Positions 12,171-22,261 are shown, counted from the first letter of the stretch. The stretch is 64,000 nt of DNA from Pseudomonas putida (GCF_001636055.1 NZ_CP011789.1:4340001-4404000); one strand, 5' to 3'. Program-made: numbers and translations. Notes: generated by a model not told the origin, from the letters alone.

Positions 12171-12641
12171 TCAGTTGCGAAATTCGAAATCGATGGCGGC
12201 ACCCTCGACATCACGGCGACTGTCGTTGCGCAACTGCAACTGCATTTCGTTGCTGATGAGCCGGCCGTTGAGCTGGAACGGGCTGTCATCGGACGCGGGC
12301 TTTTCGGGGAACATCGATGGCAGCAGGGGTTTGCGCGTCGACGAGGCATTGCCAACATCCGGCTTGAGGTTCTTCACCATCTCGGTCGGCAGGCTCAGAT
12401 CAAGCTTGGGATTGGACAGTGGCTTGCTCGCCGCCTTGCTGACCTGCTTGCTCTTCGGCTTTGGCTTAGGCTTGCTTGCGGGTTTACTGGCCGTCTTCGC
12501 CGGGGTCTTGACCGCCGGTTTGGCGGTCTTGCTCTGGGAGACTTCGCTCTTGGCCTGCACCTGCGCAGCCCGCACCGACGCACCCGGCAACCAGGGCAGC
12601 GCAAGACACAGGATCAGGGCAATAGGGCGAAACGCATTCAT
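12171..12641 (-). CDS. Lysine/alanine/proline-rich exported protein of unknown function
   Basis: About 156 residues from the ATG at 12641 (MNAFRPIALILCLALPWLPG); in-frame ATGs at 12647 and 12656 are possible but give an odd pre-signal extension. A signal peptide is followed by a low-complexity Lys/Ala/Pro/Ser stretch (about 30-75) and then a conserved-looking C-terminal part ending VEGAAIDFEFRN. Similar Pseudomonas proteins are sometimes named translation initiation factor 2 because of the low-complexity region; that name should not be trusted. Confidence 0.65.
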   Translation of the reverse strand: MNAFRPIALILCLALPWLPGASVRAAQVQAKSEVSQSKTAKPAVKTPAKTASKPASKPKPKPKSKQVSKAASKPLSNPKLDLSLPTEMVKNLKPDVGNASSTRKPLLPSMFPEKPASDDSPFQLNGRLISNEMQLQLRNDSRRDVEGAAIDFEFRN

Positions 12642-12701
12642 GGGCATCAAGAGCATGGCATCAAAATGCCTATGCTCCCTGTTCCCTGCCCTTATGACAA
12701 G

Positions 12702-14144
12702 CTACAAAATCGAGACAGCAGACTCTCGACACAATTGTTGGGCCAGCAGCCCCAAGGTCATCACCGCCCGCTCTGCCTCCTTGCTCCAGGGAATCCCGCA
12801 ATTGAGGCGGATGCAGTGGTTGAATTGCTCGGTGTTGCTGAAGATCAGGCCAGGCGCGATGCTGATGCCCTGCTCCAGCGCCCGCACATGCAACTCCTGG
12901 GTATTGACTCGCCCCGGCAGGCTGACCCAGAGAATGAACCCACCCGTAGGCCGAGTCATCTGCGTGCCGTCCGGGAAGTGCTGCTGCACCGCCAGCTGAT
13001 AGGCACTGAGATTTTTGCGGTACTCCTGGCGAATGAAACGCAGGTGGCGGTCGTAGCCGCCATTCTCGAGATAGGCCGCCACTCCCATCTGGGTGACACT
13101 GCAGGCCGAATGCGTGGTGAAGGTCTGCAGGCGCTGGATCTCGTCCTGGTAGCGCCCAGGAATCATCCAGCCGACCCGAACCCCTGGCGACAGCGTCTTG
13201 GAGAAGCTCGAACAGTAAATCACTCGATCCAGCCGGTCGAACGCCTTCAGCGCCTTGGTTCGCCCCTGCTCGAACATCAGCTCGCCATAGATGTCGTCCT
13301 CGACGATCTGGATATCGAAGTCTGACGCCAGGCGCAGCAACTGTTTCTGCCGCTCTTCCGGAATGGTCCCACCCAGAGGGTTGCTCAGGCGCGCCGTCAG
13401 CACCAGGGCCTTGATCGACCACTGGTTGGCCGCCAGTTGCAGCGCCTCGAGGCTGATGCCGGTGGACGGGTCGCTGGGAATCTCGATCACCTTCAGGCCC
13501 AGCAAGTCCGCCAACTGCAGCAGCCCGTAGTAGGTCGGCGACTCGGCGGCGATCAGGTCGCCGGGACGCGTCAACACGCGCAGCGCCATTTGCAGGGCAT
13601 CGACACAGCCATGGGTGACAATCACCTCGCGCGGGTCGACCAGCACGCCAGCGTCACGCATGCGAATGGCGATCTGCCGGCGCAGCGGCTCGAACCCCGG
13701 GCTGAACATGTAGCTGAAGGCACGCGGGCTGTGGAACCGCGTCACCTTGGCGATCTGCTGGTGCAGGGCCCGAACCGGCAGATAGTCCACATGGGGAACA
13801 GCAGCGCCAAACGGGAACACGCCATCGCGGCGCGCTTCAGTGAGCACTTGCTGGATGATACTGGCCCGGGTGACCAACCCAGGGCGCTCGACCCGGGCGA
13901 TATCCGGAGTCTGCGCGGTCAGGGCGGGCGTCTGGTGGACATAGTAGCCAGACTGCGGGCGGGCACGGATCAGCCCCTGATCCTCGAGGTTGGCGTAGGC
14001 CTGCAGCACCGTGGCATGGCTGACATTGAGCTGGGCGCTCATCTTGCGCACGGAAGGCACGCGCTCGCCTGGCTGGTAGACACCGCGACGGATGTCATCG
14101 GCCAGTTGCTGGGCAATGCGCTGGTACAACAGCAGGTTGGTCAT
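12702..14144 (-). CDS. MocR/GntR-type transcriptional regulator with aminotransferase domain
   Basis: 480 residues. An N-terminal GntR winged helix-turn-helix (about 1-75; QQLADDIRRGVYQPGERVPS and LNVSHATVLQAYANLE) is fused to a fold-type I aminotransferase domain, with the PLP lysine expected in SSFSKTLSPGVRVGW. MocR proteins use PLP or an amino compound as effector and usually control a nearby gene; the target is not evident here. The ATG at 14144 was chosen because the domain starts directly there. Confidence 0.9.
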   Translation of the reverse strand: MTNLLLYQRIAQQLADDIRRGVYQPGERVPSVRKMSAQLNVSHATVLQAYANLEDQGLIRARPQSGYYVHQTPALTAQTPDIARVERPGLVTRASIIQQVLTEARRDGVFPFGAAVPHVDYLPVRALHQQIAKVTRFHSPRAFSYMFSPGFEPLRRQIAIRMRDAGVLVDPREVIVTHGCVDALQMALRVLTRPGDLIAAESPTYYGLLQLADLLGLKVIEIPSDPSTGISLEALQLAANQWSIKALVLTARLSNPLGGTIPEERQKQLLRLASDFDIQIVEDDIYGELMFEQGRTKALKAFDRLDRVIYCSSFSKTLSPGVRVGWMIPGRYQDEIQRLQTFTTHSACSVTQMGVAAYLENGGYDRHLRFIRQEYRKNLSAYQLAVQQHFPDGTQMTRPTGGFILWVSLPGRVNTQELHVRALEQGISIAPGLIFSNTEQFNHCIRLNCGIPWSKEAERAVMTLGLLAQQLCRESAVSIL

Positions 14145-14179
14145 GGTGATTCTCGAAGCGCGGACGGGTTCGTTGTTCT

Positions 14180-14260
14180 TGTACGACTCACAGTCGAGAC
14201 AGAATACCGTAACAGTTGCAAAGTGTACTGGGACAGTTCCGAGAATAGTCGACATTACAC
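14180..14260 (-). promoter_or_regulatory. Possible operator of the MocR-type gene
   Basis: On the minus strand AACTGT occurs twice at a spacing of about 20 bases and a related GACTGT lies further on, upstream of the MocR-type gene. Direct repeats of this kind are typical MocR operators and suggest self-regulation. The assignment is inference from repeat and position. Confidence 0.4.
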
Positions 14261-14323
14261 TTGCTTGACAGCGGCGAACAGACGAACCGTCAGCGCGGGT
14301 GCCAGGCAACACCCGAACAGCAC

Positions 14324-15139
14324 TCAGCGCGGCGGCGCGAGCTTGCCCTTCTCATCGGAGAACACGATCTCCACACGGCGGTTCTGCGCCCTGCCCCGCT
14401 CCGAGGCGTTGACCTCGACCGGGTACTGATCGCCATACCCCTCGACCTCGATCCGCTTTTCATCGATGCCCAGGTCGACCAGCATGTCCGCCACCGACTG
14501 CGCACGGTCACGGGACAGCTTCAGGTTGTCTTCGGACGCCCCGGTGCTGTCGGTGTAGCCCTCGATCCGCACCACGCGGCGCGGGTTGAGCTGCAGGAAC
14601 TGCACCAGCTTGAGCACCGTGCGACTGGCGGAGTTCTTGAGCTCCGCCTCGCCGGTGTCGAACAGCACGTCCCCCAGCGTCATCACAAGGCCGCGATCGG
14701 CCTGCTCCGATGCCAGGGCGGCGATCTGCGATTCGACCCACTTGCCCTGCTGCTGCACGCTGGCCAGCTTCGCCTCACGCAGCGCCAGTTGCAGACGCTG
14801 GCGCTCCAGATCGAGCTTGGCCAGGCGCTCCTGGTTCAGTGCCAGATTGGCGTGCTCGCGGGCGATCTCGCTGTAGCGCTGGCTGAGGTAGGCATAGTGA
14901 CGTACATCGGTGCCGCTGCCGACATAACTGGCCAGACGCTCTGCACGCGCCAGCGACTCACCGGCACGGATCACATCGCGCGGTGCACTGCGCAGCACGT
15001 CGGAGTTGTCCTTGACCTTCTGGAACGCAGCCGTGGCATCGTCCAACGCCGACTCGCTGCGCTGGCTCGCGCAACCCGGCAGACCGGCAGCCAACGCCAG
15101 CACGACCAGGGCAGCACCGGGCTTGAATGTTCGGCTCAT
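14324..15139 (-). CDS. OmpA-family lipoprotein with DUF4398-like N-terminus
   Basis: 271 residues. A lipoprotein signal peptide with lipobox LPGC (Cys23) is followed by a helical DUF4398-like region (about 30-135) and a C-terminal OmpA peptidoglycan-binding domain (about 150-265; GDVLFDTGEAEL, IEGYTDSTGA, and the NRRVEIVF end). It probably links the outer membrane to peptidoglycan. Its ATG overlaps the stop of the next lipoprotein gene by four bases, so the two are translationally coupled. Confidence 0.9.
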   Translation of the reverse strand: MSRTFKPGAALVVLALAAGLPGCASQRSESALDDATAAFQKVKDNSDVLRSAPRDVIRAGESLARAERLASYVGSGTDVRHYAYLSQRYSEIAREHANLALNQERLAKLDLERQRLQLALREAKLASVQQQGKWVESQIAALASEQADRGLVMTLGDVLFDTGEAELKNSASRTVLKLVQFLQLNPRRVVRIEGYTDSTGASEDNLKLSRDRAQSVADMLVDLGIDEKRIEVEGYGDQYPVEVNASERGRAQNRRVEIVFSDEKGKLAPPR

Positions 15140-15489
15140 GGCTGCACCTCCAGCTGCTTGCGCAGGCGCTTGATACGCGACTCGGTCACCTTCAACTGTT
15201 CTTCACTTTTCTGGGTCAACACCTGAGCCTCGGCCAGGCGTGCATCCAGCTCGGCCTGCTCAGCGCGCATGCGCGCATCACGAAAGTCTTCGCTGACCAT
15301 GTTGGTCTTGGCTCGGGCGAACTTGTCTTCGGCCAGCTTGAACGCCTCGACCTGCTCGGTCGCGCCGACAGCCTTGGCCTGCTCCAGCGCCTGCTCGGAC
15401 AGGCGCATCTGCTCATGAGGAGCCGGATCGTTGGCACAACCGGCCAGGGCTGCAACAGCCAGGACCAGGATCAGTGGTTGGATTCTCAC
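15136..15489 (-). CDS. DUF4398 lipoprotein
   Basis: 117 residues with lipobox LAGC (Cys18) and a charged, coiled-coil-like body (about 25-115) matching the DUF4398 type. It is the upstream partner of the OmpA-family lipoprotein and overlaps it by four bases. The function is unknown; the pairing suggests a shared envelope role. Confidence 0.85.
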   Translation of the reverse strand: MRIQPLILVLAVAALAGCANDPAPHEQMRLSEQALEQAKAVGATEQVEAFKLAEDKFARAKTNMVSEDFRDARMRAEQAELDARLAEAQVLTQKSEEQLKVTESRIKRLRKQLEVQP

Positions 15490-15498
15490 GCATTCTTC

Positions 15499-16320
15499 CT
15501 ACTGTTTGGGGGCGTCCCCGGTCATCTGCATCTGCGCTTTCCAGCGCTCCACATTCCGCTGCAGCACCGCCTCGGAGGCGCCAGAGATCGGCAATTCTGT
15601 CAGCTTTTTCGCCAGTTGCCCACGCAGCCAGGCATCGTTACAGGCCGAATTGTGTGACACCGCCAGGTACAGCCCCGGACGATCCACCGGCAGGCCGCGT
15701 GCGACGAGGTCGTTGCTCATGCCCAGGCTTTGGGTCATGGCCATCCCCGAATAGCGCCCCGCCAATACGTAGTCGACCTGCCCCAGCACCAGCTTCTGGA
15801 AGGCCTGGGTGAGATTCTGCGCAGGCACCAGCTTGAGCTGGGACTTGGCGAACGCCTCGAACGCCGGGGTCAGCCGGGCCTTCTCCGAAAGGCTGCCCTG
15901 ATAGCGGGCCAGATCCGCCGGACCGTCGAAATCCAATGCCGAATCATGGCGAGTCCAGACCAGGTATTCGTTGAGCTGCAAGGGGGGATGGATGTAGTCC
16001 AGCGCGGTCAACTGACCGATTTGCATCGGCGTGTCCAGCAACAGGTCCATGCGCCCGCTGCGCACCTCCTCCAGCGCCTGCTCGCGGCGCCCGGCATGCA
16101 GCACCTCGACCCTCACCCCCAACTCGCCCGCCACCTGGCGCAACAGGTCGACATTGGCACCGATCAGGTGCCGCGGGTCTTGCGGGTCCTGCCAGGAGTA
16201 CGGCGGTGCATCCGGGCTGCCAGTGGCCACCAGCTTTTCACACTTGCCGGCGGCCATCGCCTGCGAGGATAACAAGGCCACCATGCAGGTCAGCAAGCGA
16301 CCCGTTCTGCCAAACGCCAT
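15499..16320 (-). CDS. Periplasmic solute-binding protein (SBP_bac_3 type)
   Basis: 273 residues from the ATG at 16320; upstream in-frame codons lie in the terminator hairpin. A signal peptide ending SSQAMA is followed by a single family-3 solute-binding domain (APPYSWQDPQ, LIGANVDLLRQVAGELG, RSGRMDLLLDTPMQIG). No permease or ATPase is near, so it may act alone as a sensor or serve a distant transporter. It ends ten bases before the DUF4398 gene and may belong to that operon. Confidence 0.8.
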   Translation of the reverse strand: MAFGRTGRLLTCMVALLSSQAMAAGKCEKLVATGSPDAPPYSWQDPQDPRHLIGANVDLLRQVAGELGVRVEVLHAGRREQALEEVRSGRMDLLLDTPMQIGQLTALDYIHPPLQLNEYLVWTRHDSALDFDGPADLARYQGSLSEKARLTPAFEAFAKSQLKLVPAQNLTQAFQKLVLGQVDYVLAGRYSGMAMTQSLGMSNDLVARGLPVDRPGLYLAVSHNSACNDAWLRGQLAKKLTELPISGASEAVLQRNVERWKAQMQMTGDAPKQ

Positions 16321-16342
16321 TACCTTACTCCTTGCCAGCCAT

Positions 16343-16386
16343 GCAAAAAAAAGCCCGACCCCTGTCACGAGGGTCGGGCTTCTTTA
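16343..16386. terminator. Bidirectional terminator between etfA and the solute-binding protein gene
   Basis: Stem AAGCCCGACCC / GGGTCGGGCTT with loop CTGTCACGA, flanked by an A run on the left and a T-rich run on the right. It can end etfBA transcripts. Confidence 0.85.
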
Positions 16387-16403
16387 TAAGTGAAGCGCTC
16401 GGA

Positions 16404-17333
16404 TCAGACCAGCTTTTCCAGCTCCGGCACCGCCTCGAAGAGGTCGGCAACCAGGCCGTAGTCGGCCACCTGGAAGATCGGGGCTTCTTCGTCCTTGTTG
16501 ATCGCGACGATCACCTTGGAGTCCTTCATGCCCGCCAGGTGCTGGATCGCGCCGGAGATACCGACGGCGATGTACAGCTGCGGTGCGACGATCTTGCCGG
16601 TCTGGCCGACCTGCATGTCGTTCGGCACGAAGCCTGCGTCGACCGCAGCGCGCGAAGCGCCGACAGCGGCGCCGAGCTTGTCGGCCAGGGCGTACAGGTG
16701 CTTGAAGTTGTCACCGTTGCCCATGCCACGGCCGCCGGAGACGACGATCTTGGCAGCGGTCAGCTCGGGACGGTCGGACTTGGCCAACTCTTCGTTGACG
16801 AAGGCCGACTTCCCGGCGTCGTGGGCGGCAGCAACGGCTTCCACCGCAGCCGAACCACCTTCGGCGGCCACGGCGTCGAAGCCGGTGGTGCGCACGGTGA
16901 TGACCTTGACCGCAGCACTCGATTGCACGGTGGCAATGGCGTTACCGGCATAGATCGGACGCTTGAAGGTGTCGGCGGATTCGACCGAGACGATCTCGGA
17001 GATCTGGTCGACGTCCAGCAGCGCGGCGACGCGCGGCAGGATGTTCTTGCCGTTGGTGGTGGCCGGGGCCAGCACGTGGCTGTAGCCCTTGGCCAGCTCG
17101 ACGATCAGTGGCGCGACGTTTTCCGGCAGGGCGTGCGCATAGGCCGCATTGTCAGCGACCAGCACCTTGGCAACGCCAGCGATCTTGGCCGCAGCCTCGG
17201 CTACGCCGCCGACGTTCTGGCCTGCGACCAGCACGTGGACGTCGCCACCGATCTTGGCGGCAGCAGCGACAGTGTTCAGGGTGGCCGGGGCTACGGCACC
17301 GTTCTCGTGTTCAGCGACAACCAGGATAGTCAT
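16404..17333 (-). CDS. etfA: Electron transfer flavoprotein alpha subunit
   Basis: EtfA, 309 residues, with the C-terminal FAD-binding domain ([14 protein letters not shown], then [29 protein letters not shown]). With EtfB it carries electrons from acyl-CoA and other dehydrogenases to ETF-ubiquinone oxidoreductase. Its ATG directly follows the etfB stop with no gap. It ends before the bidirectional terminator. Confidence 0.96.
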   Translation of the reverse strand: MTILVVAEHENGAVAPATLNTVAAAAKIGGDVHVLVAGQNVGGVAEAAAKIAGVAKVLVADNAAYAHALPENVAPLIVELAKGYSHVLAPATTNGKNILPRVAALLDVDQISEIVSVESADTFKRPIYAGNAIATVQSSAAVKVITVRTTGFDAVAAEGGSAAVEAVAAAHDAGKSAFVNEELAKSDRPELTAAKIVVSGGRGMGNGDNFKHLYALADKLGAAVGASRAAVDAGFVPNDMQVGQTGKIVAPQLYIAVGISGAIQHLAGMKDSKVIVAINKDEEAPIFQVADYGLVADLFEAVPELEKLV

Positions 17334-18083
17334 TTAGATTACCTTCGCTTCGTTCTTCAGCTTCTCGACCAGTTCGGCCACCGACTTGACCTTGATACCG
17401 GCGCTGCGTGCAGCAGGCGCTTCGACTTTGATGGTCTTGGTGGTGGAGGCGGTGGATACGCCCAGCGCATCTGGAGTCACGGTCTCCAGCGGCTTCTTCT
17501 TGGCCTTCATGATGTTCGGCAGCGACGCATAGCGCGGCTCGTTCAGACGCAGGTCGGTGGTGACGATCGCCGGCAGGTTCAGCGCGACGGTCTGCAGGCC
17601 GCCATCGATCTCACGGGTGACGTTCAGCTTGTCGCCAGCCACTTCGACCTTGGAGGCGAAGGTACCCTGGGCGTAGCCGGTCAGCGCAGCCAGCATCTGG
17701 CCGGTCTGGTTGTTGTCACTGTCGATGGCCTGCTTGCCGAGGATGACCAGCTGCGGCTGCTCTTTATCGACGATGGCCTTCAGCGCCTTGGCCACGGCCA
17801 GGGAGTTAAGCTCCTCGCTGGTCTCGACCAGGATGGCACGATCGGCACCCAGTGCCAGGGCGGTACGCAGTTGCTCCTGGGCGGCGGTCGGGCCGACGGC
17901 AACGGCGACGATCTCGGTCGCAACGCCCTTCTCTTTCAGGCGTACGGCTTCTTCCACGGCGATTTCGCAGAAGGGGTTCATGGACATCTTGACGTTTGCA
18001 AGGTCGACGCCGGAGTTGTCCGCCTTGACGCGAACCTTGACGTTGTAGTCGACCACTCGTTTGACAGCTACAAGAACCTTCAT
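17334..18083 (-). CDS. etfB: Electron transfer flavoprotein beta subunit
   Basis: EtfB, 249 residues from [19 protein letters not shown] (ATG at 18083). It shows the AMP-binding region [13 protein letters not shown] and the recognition-loop segment [22 protein letters not shown]. Longer in-frame upstream codons lack family similarity. It is first in the etfBA operon and divergent from the ETF-QO gene. Confidence 0.96.
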   Translation of the reverse strand: MKVLVAVKRVVDYNVKVRVKADNSGVDLANVKMSMNPFCEIAVEEAVRLKEKGVATEIVAVAVGPTAAQEQLRTALALGADRAILVETSEELNSLAVAKALKAIVDKEQPQLVILGKQAIDSDNNQTGQMLAALTGYAQGTFASKVEVAGDKLNVTREIDGGLQTVALNLPAIVTTDLRLNEPRYASLPNIMKAKKKPLETVTPDALGVSTASTTKTIKVEAPAARSAGIKVKSVAELVEKLKNEAKVI

Positions 18084-18622
18084 GGATTCCTCGTTACTCT
18101 CCGGTGAAAAGAATGTCGCCTGGGGCGTGCCCGGCGAATGCGCGTGGGTACAAGGACACCTCTGAAAACGTTCCGGGTCGAGCGAATTTGCCATGACCGA
18201 TCAGTCCTGTGCGAACTGGCGGGGCAAAACCCGCGGGTCATTTCCTGTCGTGGCGTGTAGACTCCACTACAAAAAGGGTTTCGGCCTGTATTCCCTGCTC
18301 TACGCCTGGTTTTTAGAGGTGCACCTGCGCCCGACGGTCAGCCTACGGCGAGCGTAAAACCGCTCGTATCTTGACCGTAACACCCAATCCGGTCAATACG
18401 GCAAATTGGCCAGCCTCCAGCCGCCCTCCTGTGATTTTACTGGGCTGCGGCAAATTCAAACAAACGTTTGTATTGGACCCGCCAAGTGGTGTAGATATAA
18501 TGCGCGGCCAAGACAAAACGGTGTAGTCCGCCACCGGCACGGCTACAGCTGCCCCGACCGTGAGCGGGCATCCGACACCCATAAGACAAGCAACGCGATG
18601 AGCCTTGAGTAGGAGAGAACCT
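18084..18622. promoter_or_regulatory. Divergent etfB / ETF-QO region with promoter and palindromic operator
   Basis: No gene is seen in these 539 bases. On the plus strand TTGGAC (18473-18478), 17 bases, TATAAT (18496-18501) is a strong sigma-70 promoter for ETF-QO. The palindrome ACAAACGTTTGT (18460-18471) touches its -35 element. It resembles the binding site of PsrA, a TetR-family fatty-acid-responsive regulator known in Pseudomonas to act on etf genes. The protein assignment is inference. Confidence 0.7.
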
Positions 18623-20287
18623 GTGGAACGCGAATACATGGAATTCGACGTGGTCATCGTCGGCGCAGGCCCGGCGGGCCTGTCTGCCGCCTGCCGCCTG
18701 AAGCAGAAGGCCGCCGAAGCCGGTAACGAGATCAGCGTCTGCGTGGTCGAGAAAGGCTCCGAGGTCGGCGCCCACATCCTCTCCGGCGCGGTCTTCGAAC
18801 CCCGCGCGCTGAACGAACTGTTCCCCGATTGGAAAGAACTCGGCGCCCCGCTGAACACCGAGGTCAAGCGCGACGACATCTATGTGCTCAAGGACCAGGG
18901 CAGTTCGGTCAAGGTGCCGGACCTGTTCGTGCCCAAGACCATGCACAACCAGGGCAACTACATCATCTCGCTGGGTAACCTGTGCCGCTGGCTGGCCCAG
19001 CAGGCCGAGAACCTGGGCGTGGAAATCTACCCGGGCTTCGCCGCCCAGGAAGCGCTGTTCGACGAGAACGGCGTAGTCCGTGGCATCGTCACCGGCGACC
19101 TGGGTGTCGACCGCGAAGGTCAGCCCAAGGACGGCCTGTACACCCCCGGCATGGAGCTGCGCGCCAAGTACACCCTGTTCGCCGAAGGTTGCCGCGGCCA
19201 CATCGGCAAGCAGCTGATCAAGCGCTTCGACCTGGACAGCGAAGCCGACGTGCAGCACTACGGCATCGGCATCAAGGAAATCTGGGAGATCGACCCGAGC
19301 AAGCACGAGCAAGGCCTGGTCGTGCACACCGCCGGCTGGCCGCTGGATGTGGTGAGCGCCGAGAACACCGGCGGCTCGTTCCTCTACCACCTGGAGAACA
19401 ACCAGGTAGTAGTTGGCTTGATCGTCGACCTGTCCTACGCCAATCCCTACCTGTCGCCGTTCGACGAGTTCCAGCGCCTGAAGCACCACCCGGTGATCAG
19501 CCAGTACCTGGAAGGCGGCAAGCGCATCAGCTACGGCGCCCGCGCCATCTGCAAGGGCGGCCTGAACTCGCTGCCGAAGATGGTGTTCAACGGCGGCGCG
19601 CTGATCGGCTGCGACCTGGGCACCCTGAACTTCGCCAAGATCAAGGGCAGCCACACGGCGATGAAGTCCGGCATGCTGGCCGCCGATGCAGTGGCCGATG
19701 CCCTGTTCGCCGGCAGCGAAGGTGGCGACGCCCTCAACAGCTACGTCGAGGCGTTCAAGGCCAGCTGGCTGTATGAAGAGCTGTACGCCAGCCGCAACTT
19801 CGGCCCGGCCATGCACAAGTTCGGGCCACTGTTCGGCGCTGCGTTCAACTATGTCGACCAGAACTGGTTCGGCGGCAAGCTGCCGTTCACCCTGCACGAC
19901 ACCAAGCCCGACTACGCCTGCATGAAGCTGGCTGCCGACGCGAAAAAGATCGACTACCCAAAGCCCGACGGCAAGCTCAGCTTCGACAAGCTCAGCTCGG
20001 TGTTCCTCTCCAGCACCAACCATGAAGAGGAACAACCCTGCCACCTGAAGCTGACCGATCCGAACGTGCCGATCGCCACCAACCTGCCACTGTACGACGA
20101 GCCGGCCCAGCGTTACTGCCCGGCCGGGGTCTACGAAGTGGTCACCCAGGAAGACGGCAGCAAGCGCTTCCAGATCAACGCGCAGAACTGCGTGCACTGC
20201 AAGACCTGCGACATCAAGGATCCGTCGCAGAACATCACCTGGGTCACCCCAGAAGGTGCCGGCGGCCCTAACTACCCCAACATGTAA
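18623..20287 (+). CDS. Electron transfer flavoprotein-ubiquinone oxidoreductase
   Basis: 554 residues from a GTG at 18623 preceded by AGGAGAG; the protein reads VEREYMEFDVVIVGAGPAGL. The FAD site is GAGPAGLSAA. The C-terminal [4Fe-4S] domain has CPAGVYEV and the cluster motif QNCVHCKTCDIKDP. It passes electrons from reduced ETF to the membrane quinone pool in fatty-acid and amino-acid oxidation. An ATG at residue 6 would give a protein five residues shorter. Confidence 0.96.
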   Translation: MEREYMEFDVVIVGAGPAGLSAACRLKQKAAEAGNEISVCVVEKGSEVGAHILSGAVFEPRALNELFPDWKELGAPLNTEVKRDDIYVLKDQGSSVKVPDLFVPKTMHNQGNYIISLGNLCRWLAQQAENLGVEIYPGFAAQEALFDENGVVRGIVTGDLGVDREGQPKDGLYTPGMELRAKYTLFAEGCRGHIGKQLIKRFDLDSEADVQHYGIGIKEIWEIDPSKHEQGLVVHTAGWPLDVVSAENTGGSFLYHLENNQVVVGLIVDLSYANPYLSPFDEFQRLKHHPVISQYLEGGKRISYGARAICKGGLNSLPKMVFNGGALIGCDLGTLNFAKIKGSHTAMKSGMLAADAVADALFAGSEGGDALNSYVEAFKASWLYEELYASRNFGPAMHKFGPLFGAAFNYVDQNWFGGKLPFTLHDTKPDYACMKLAADAKKIDYPKPDGKLSFDKLSSVFLSSTNHEEEQPCHLKLTDPNVPIATNLPLYDEPAQRYCPAGVYEVVTQEDGSKRFQINAQNCVHCKTCDIKDPSQNITWVTPEGAGGPNYPNM

Positions 20288-20302
20288 GGCCCGCGCCGCA
20301 TG

Positions 20303-20342
20303 TAAAAAAGCCCCCTGGCAGCGATGTCAGGGGGCTTTTTCA
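20303..20342 (+). terminator. Intrinsic terminator of the ETF-QO gene
   Basis: AAAAAAGCCCCCTG / CAGGGGGCTTTTT stem with a GCAGCGATGT loop, directly after the gene. The symmetric form can also serve the convergent ABC transporter gene. Confidence 0.88.
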
Positions 20343-20356
20343 TCTGCTGCCGATAC

Positions 20357-22168
20357 TCAGGACAGCACCACCGCGTCCTGCTCGAACAACGCCCAACCAC
20401 CCTTGCCATCGACCTCCAGCCGGTGGCTGTGAAAGCCAGCCAGCGTGCTGCGGTGCCCGACACTCACCAGCAAGGTTTCCGGCATTTCGTTGCGTAGCAG
20501 CGAATACAAGGCATGTTCCAAACCTTCATCCATCGCCGAAGTGGACTCATCGAGAAACACCACATGCGGCTGGTTGAACAGCACCCGGGCAAACGCCAGG
20601 CGCTGCTGCTCGCCGATCGACAGGATGCGCGTCCAGTCGCGGCTTTCCTCCAGGCGCTCGGCCAGATGCGCCAGGTTCACTTGCCGCAATGCCTGCTGCA
20701 TCCGTGCATCCTGCTCCTGGCCGACCTGGGCCGGGTAGGCGATGGCGGTGCGCAGATCCCCCAACGGCAGGTAAGGCCGCTGCGACAGGAACAGCGCCTG
20801 CTCCCCCAAAGGCCTCGCGACCGCCCCTTCTGCATAAGGCCACAATCCCGCCAGGGCTCGAAGCAGCGTGGTCTTGCCGCTGCCCGAAGGCCCCTTGATC
20901 AGCAATGCCTGCCCGGCCTGCAGGTTCAGGCTCAGGTCGGCAATCAACCGATGGCCATCCGGGCGCAGCACCTGCAAACCCGCGATATCCAGGGCCCGCG
21001 GCAGCTCGCGGGTTGCCACGTGCGGCAGCTCGCTGGCCTGGTGGTTGGCATCGAGAAAACCGGTGAGACGATCGAGGGTCGCGCGGTAGCTGGCAAAGGT
21101 GTCGTAGGACTCCCGGAAAAACGATAACGAATCCTGCACCTGCCCGAACGCCTGCGACGTCTGCATCACATCACCCAGCTTGATCGCTCCGCTGAAAAAG
21201 CGCGGCGCCTGCAGGATGAACGGGAACACCACCGCCACCTGGCTGACACCCAGGTTGAAACCGTTGAACTTCAGGCTCCGCCAGACCAGTGCCCAGACAT
21301 TGCCGATCAAGGCGAAGAAACGCCCGAGCAACGTGCCCCGCTCGACCTGCGCGCCCTGGTAGAAGGCAATGTTCTCGGCATTCTCGCGCAAGCGCATCAG
21401 TGCGTAGCGAAAGTTCGCCGTGAGCTTTTCGTTGAGGAAGTTCAGGCGAATCAACGGCCGCCCGAGGCGGAAAGCGATCCAGGTGGCGATGAGCACATAG
21501 ACGTACACCGCAAACACCATCGCCCGCGGCACCTCGACTCCAGCCACTGTCAGCGGCGCCGACAGCCCCCAGAGAATGCCGGTGAAGGCAACCAGCGAGA
21601 CCAACGCACTCACTGCCCCGAGGGCCAGCGACACCGAGCCGGTAACGAAGGCGTTGACGTCCAGTTCGATACGTTGGTCCGGGTTGTCCACCGGCTCTTC
21701 GAGGAACTGCCCGCGGTAGTAGGCATCGCCATGCATCCAGTCGGCGGTCAGGCGCTCGGTCAGCCAAACCCGCCAATGGATGTTGAACGACTGGGTGACG
21801 TAGTAGTTGAACAGAGAACGCAGCACATGAATGGTCGCCAGTACCGCGAACACCCCGAGCAGGTACCAGAACGCGGTCTGGTCCAGGCCCTGCAGGGCGC
21901 TATAGAAACCGTTGTACCAGAACGAGAACAGCACGTTCATGCGCACCGAGAACAGCGCCAGGAACAGCAGCAGGGCAAACACCAACAGCGGACGCCAACT
22001 GCGCCTGAAGCTGAAGTAATCGCCTGCCAGTTGCCAGAACTGCTGGCCCCAGCGAGTAAAGCGCACCGCCAGGAAAGCGGCGGCGGTGAAGCCGACAAGG
22101 GTGATCAATGAAGCGACTGCAAGCCAGCTCAGGCTCTCTTGCAGGGCCTGGTGCCAGTTCATTTCCAT
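20357..22168 (-). CDS. SbmA/BacA-like ABC transporter, fused permease and ATPase
   Basis: 603 residues. The N-terminal half (about 15-340) has six hydrophobic segments of the ABC_membrane_2 (SbmA/BacA) type, with DNPDQRIELDVNAF. The C-terminal ATPase has Walker A GPSGSGKTT, signature LSIGEQQRLAFA and Walker B VVFLDESTSAMDE. E. coli YddA has this layout. The substrate could be a peptide or very-long-chain lipid but cannot be read from sequence. An ATG two codons downstream (22162) is an alternative start. Confidence 0.88.
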   Translation of the reverse strand: MEMNWHQALQESLSWLAVASLITLVGFTAAAFLAVRFTRWGQQFWQLAGDYFSFRRSWRPLLVFALLLFLALFSVRMNVLFSFWYNGFYSALQGLDQTAFWYLLGVFAVLATIHVLRSLFNYYVTQSFNIHWRVWLTERLTADWMHGDAYYRGQFLEEPVDNPDQRIELDVNAFVTGSVSLALGAVSALVSLVAFTGILWGLSAPLTVAGVEVPRAMVFAVYVYVLIATWIAFRLGRPLIRLNFLNEKLTANFRYALMRLRENAENIAFYQGAQVERGTLLGRFFALIGNVWALVWRSLKFNGFNLGVSQVAVVFPFILQAPRFFSGAIKLGDVMQTSQAFGQVQDSLSFFRESYDTFASYRATLDRLTGFLDANHQASELPHVATRELPRALDIAGLQVLRPDGHRLIADLSLNLQAGQALLIKGPSGSGKTTLLRALAGLWPYAEGAVARPLGEQALFLSQRPYLPLGDLRTAIAYPAQVGQEQDARMQQALRQVNLAHLAERLEESRDWTRILSIGEQQRLAFARVLFNQPHVVFLDESTSAMDEGLEHALYSLLRNEMPETLLVSVGHRSTLAGFHSHRLEVDGKGGWALFEQDAVVLS

Positions 22169-22261
22169 GGTGGGGTTTCCGTGGCGAGTATTTACTCGAG
22201 CCTAGCACCGGCCGGGGCTGGCGAAGATGACGGAGGTTTCATGTTGGGCGTGCCATGAACG

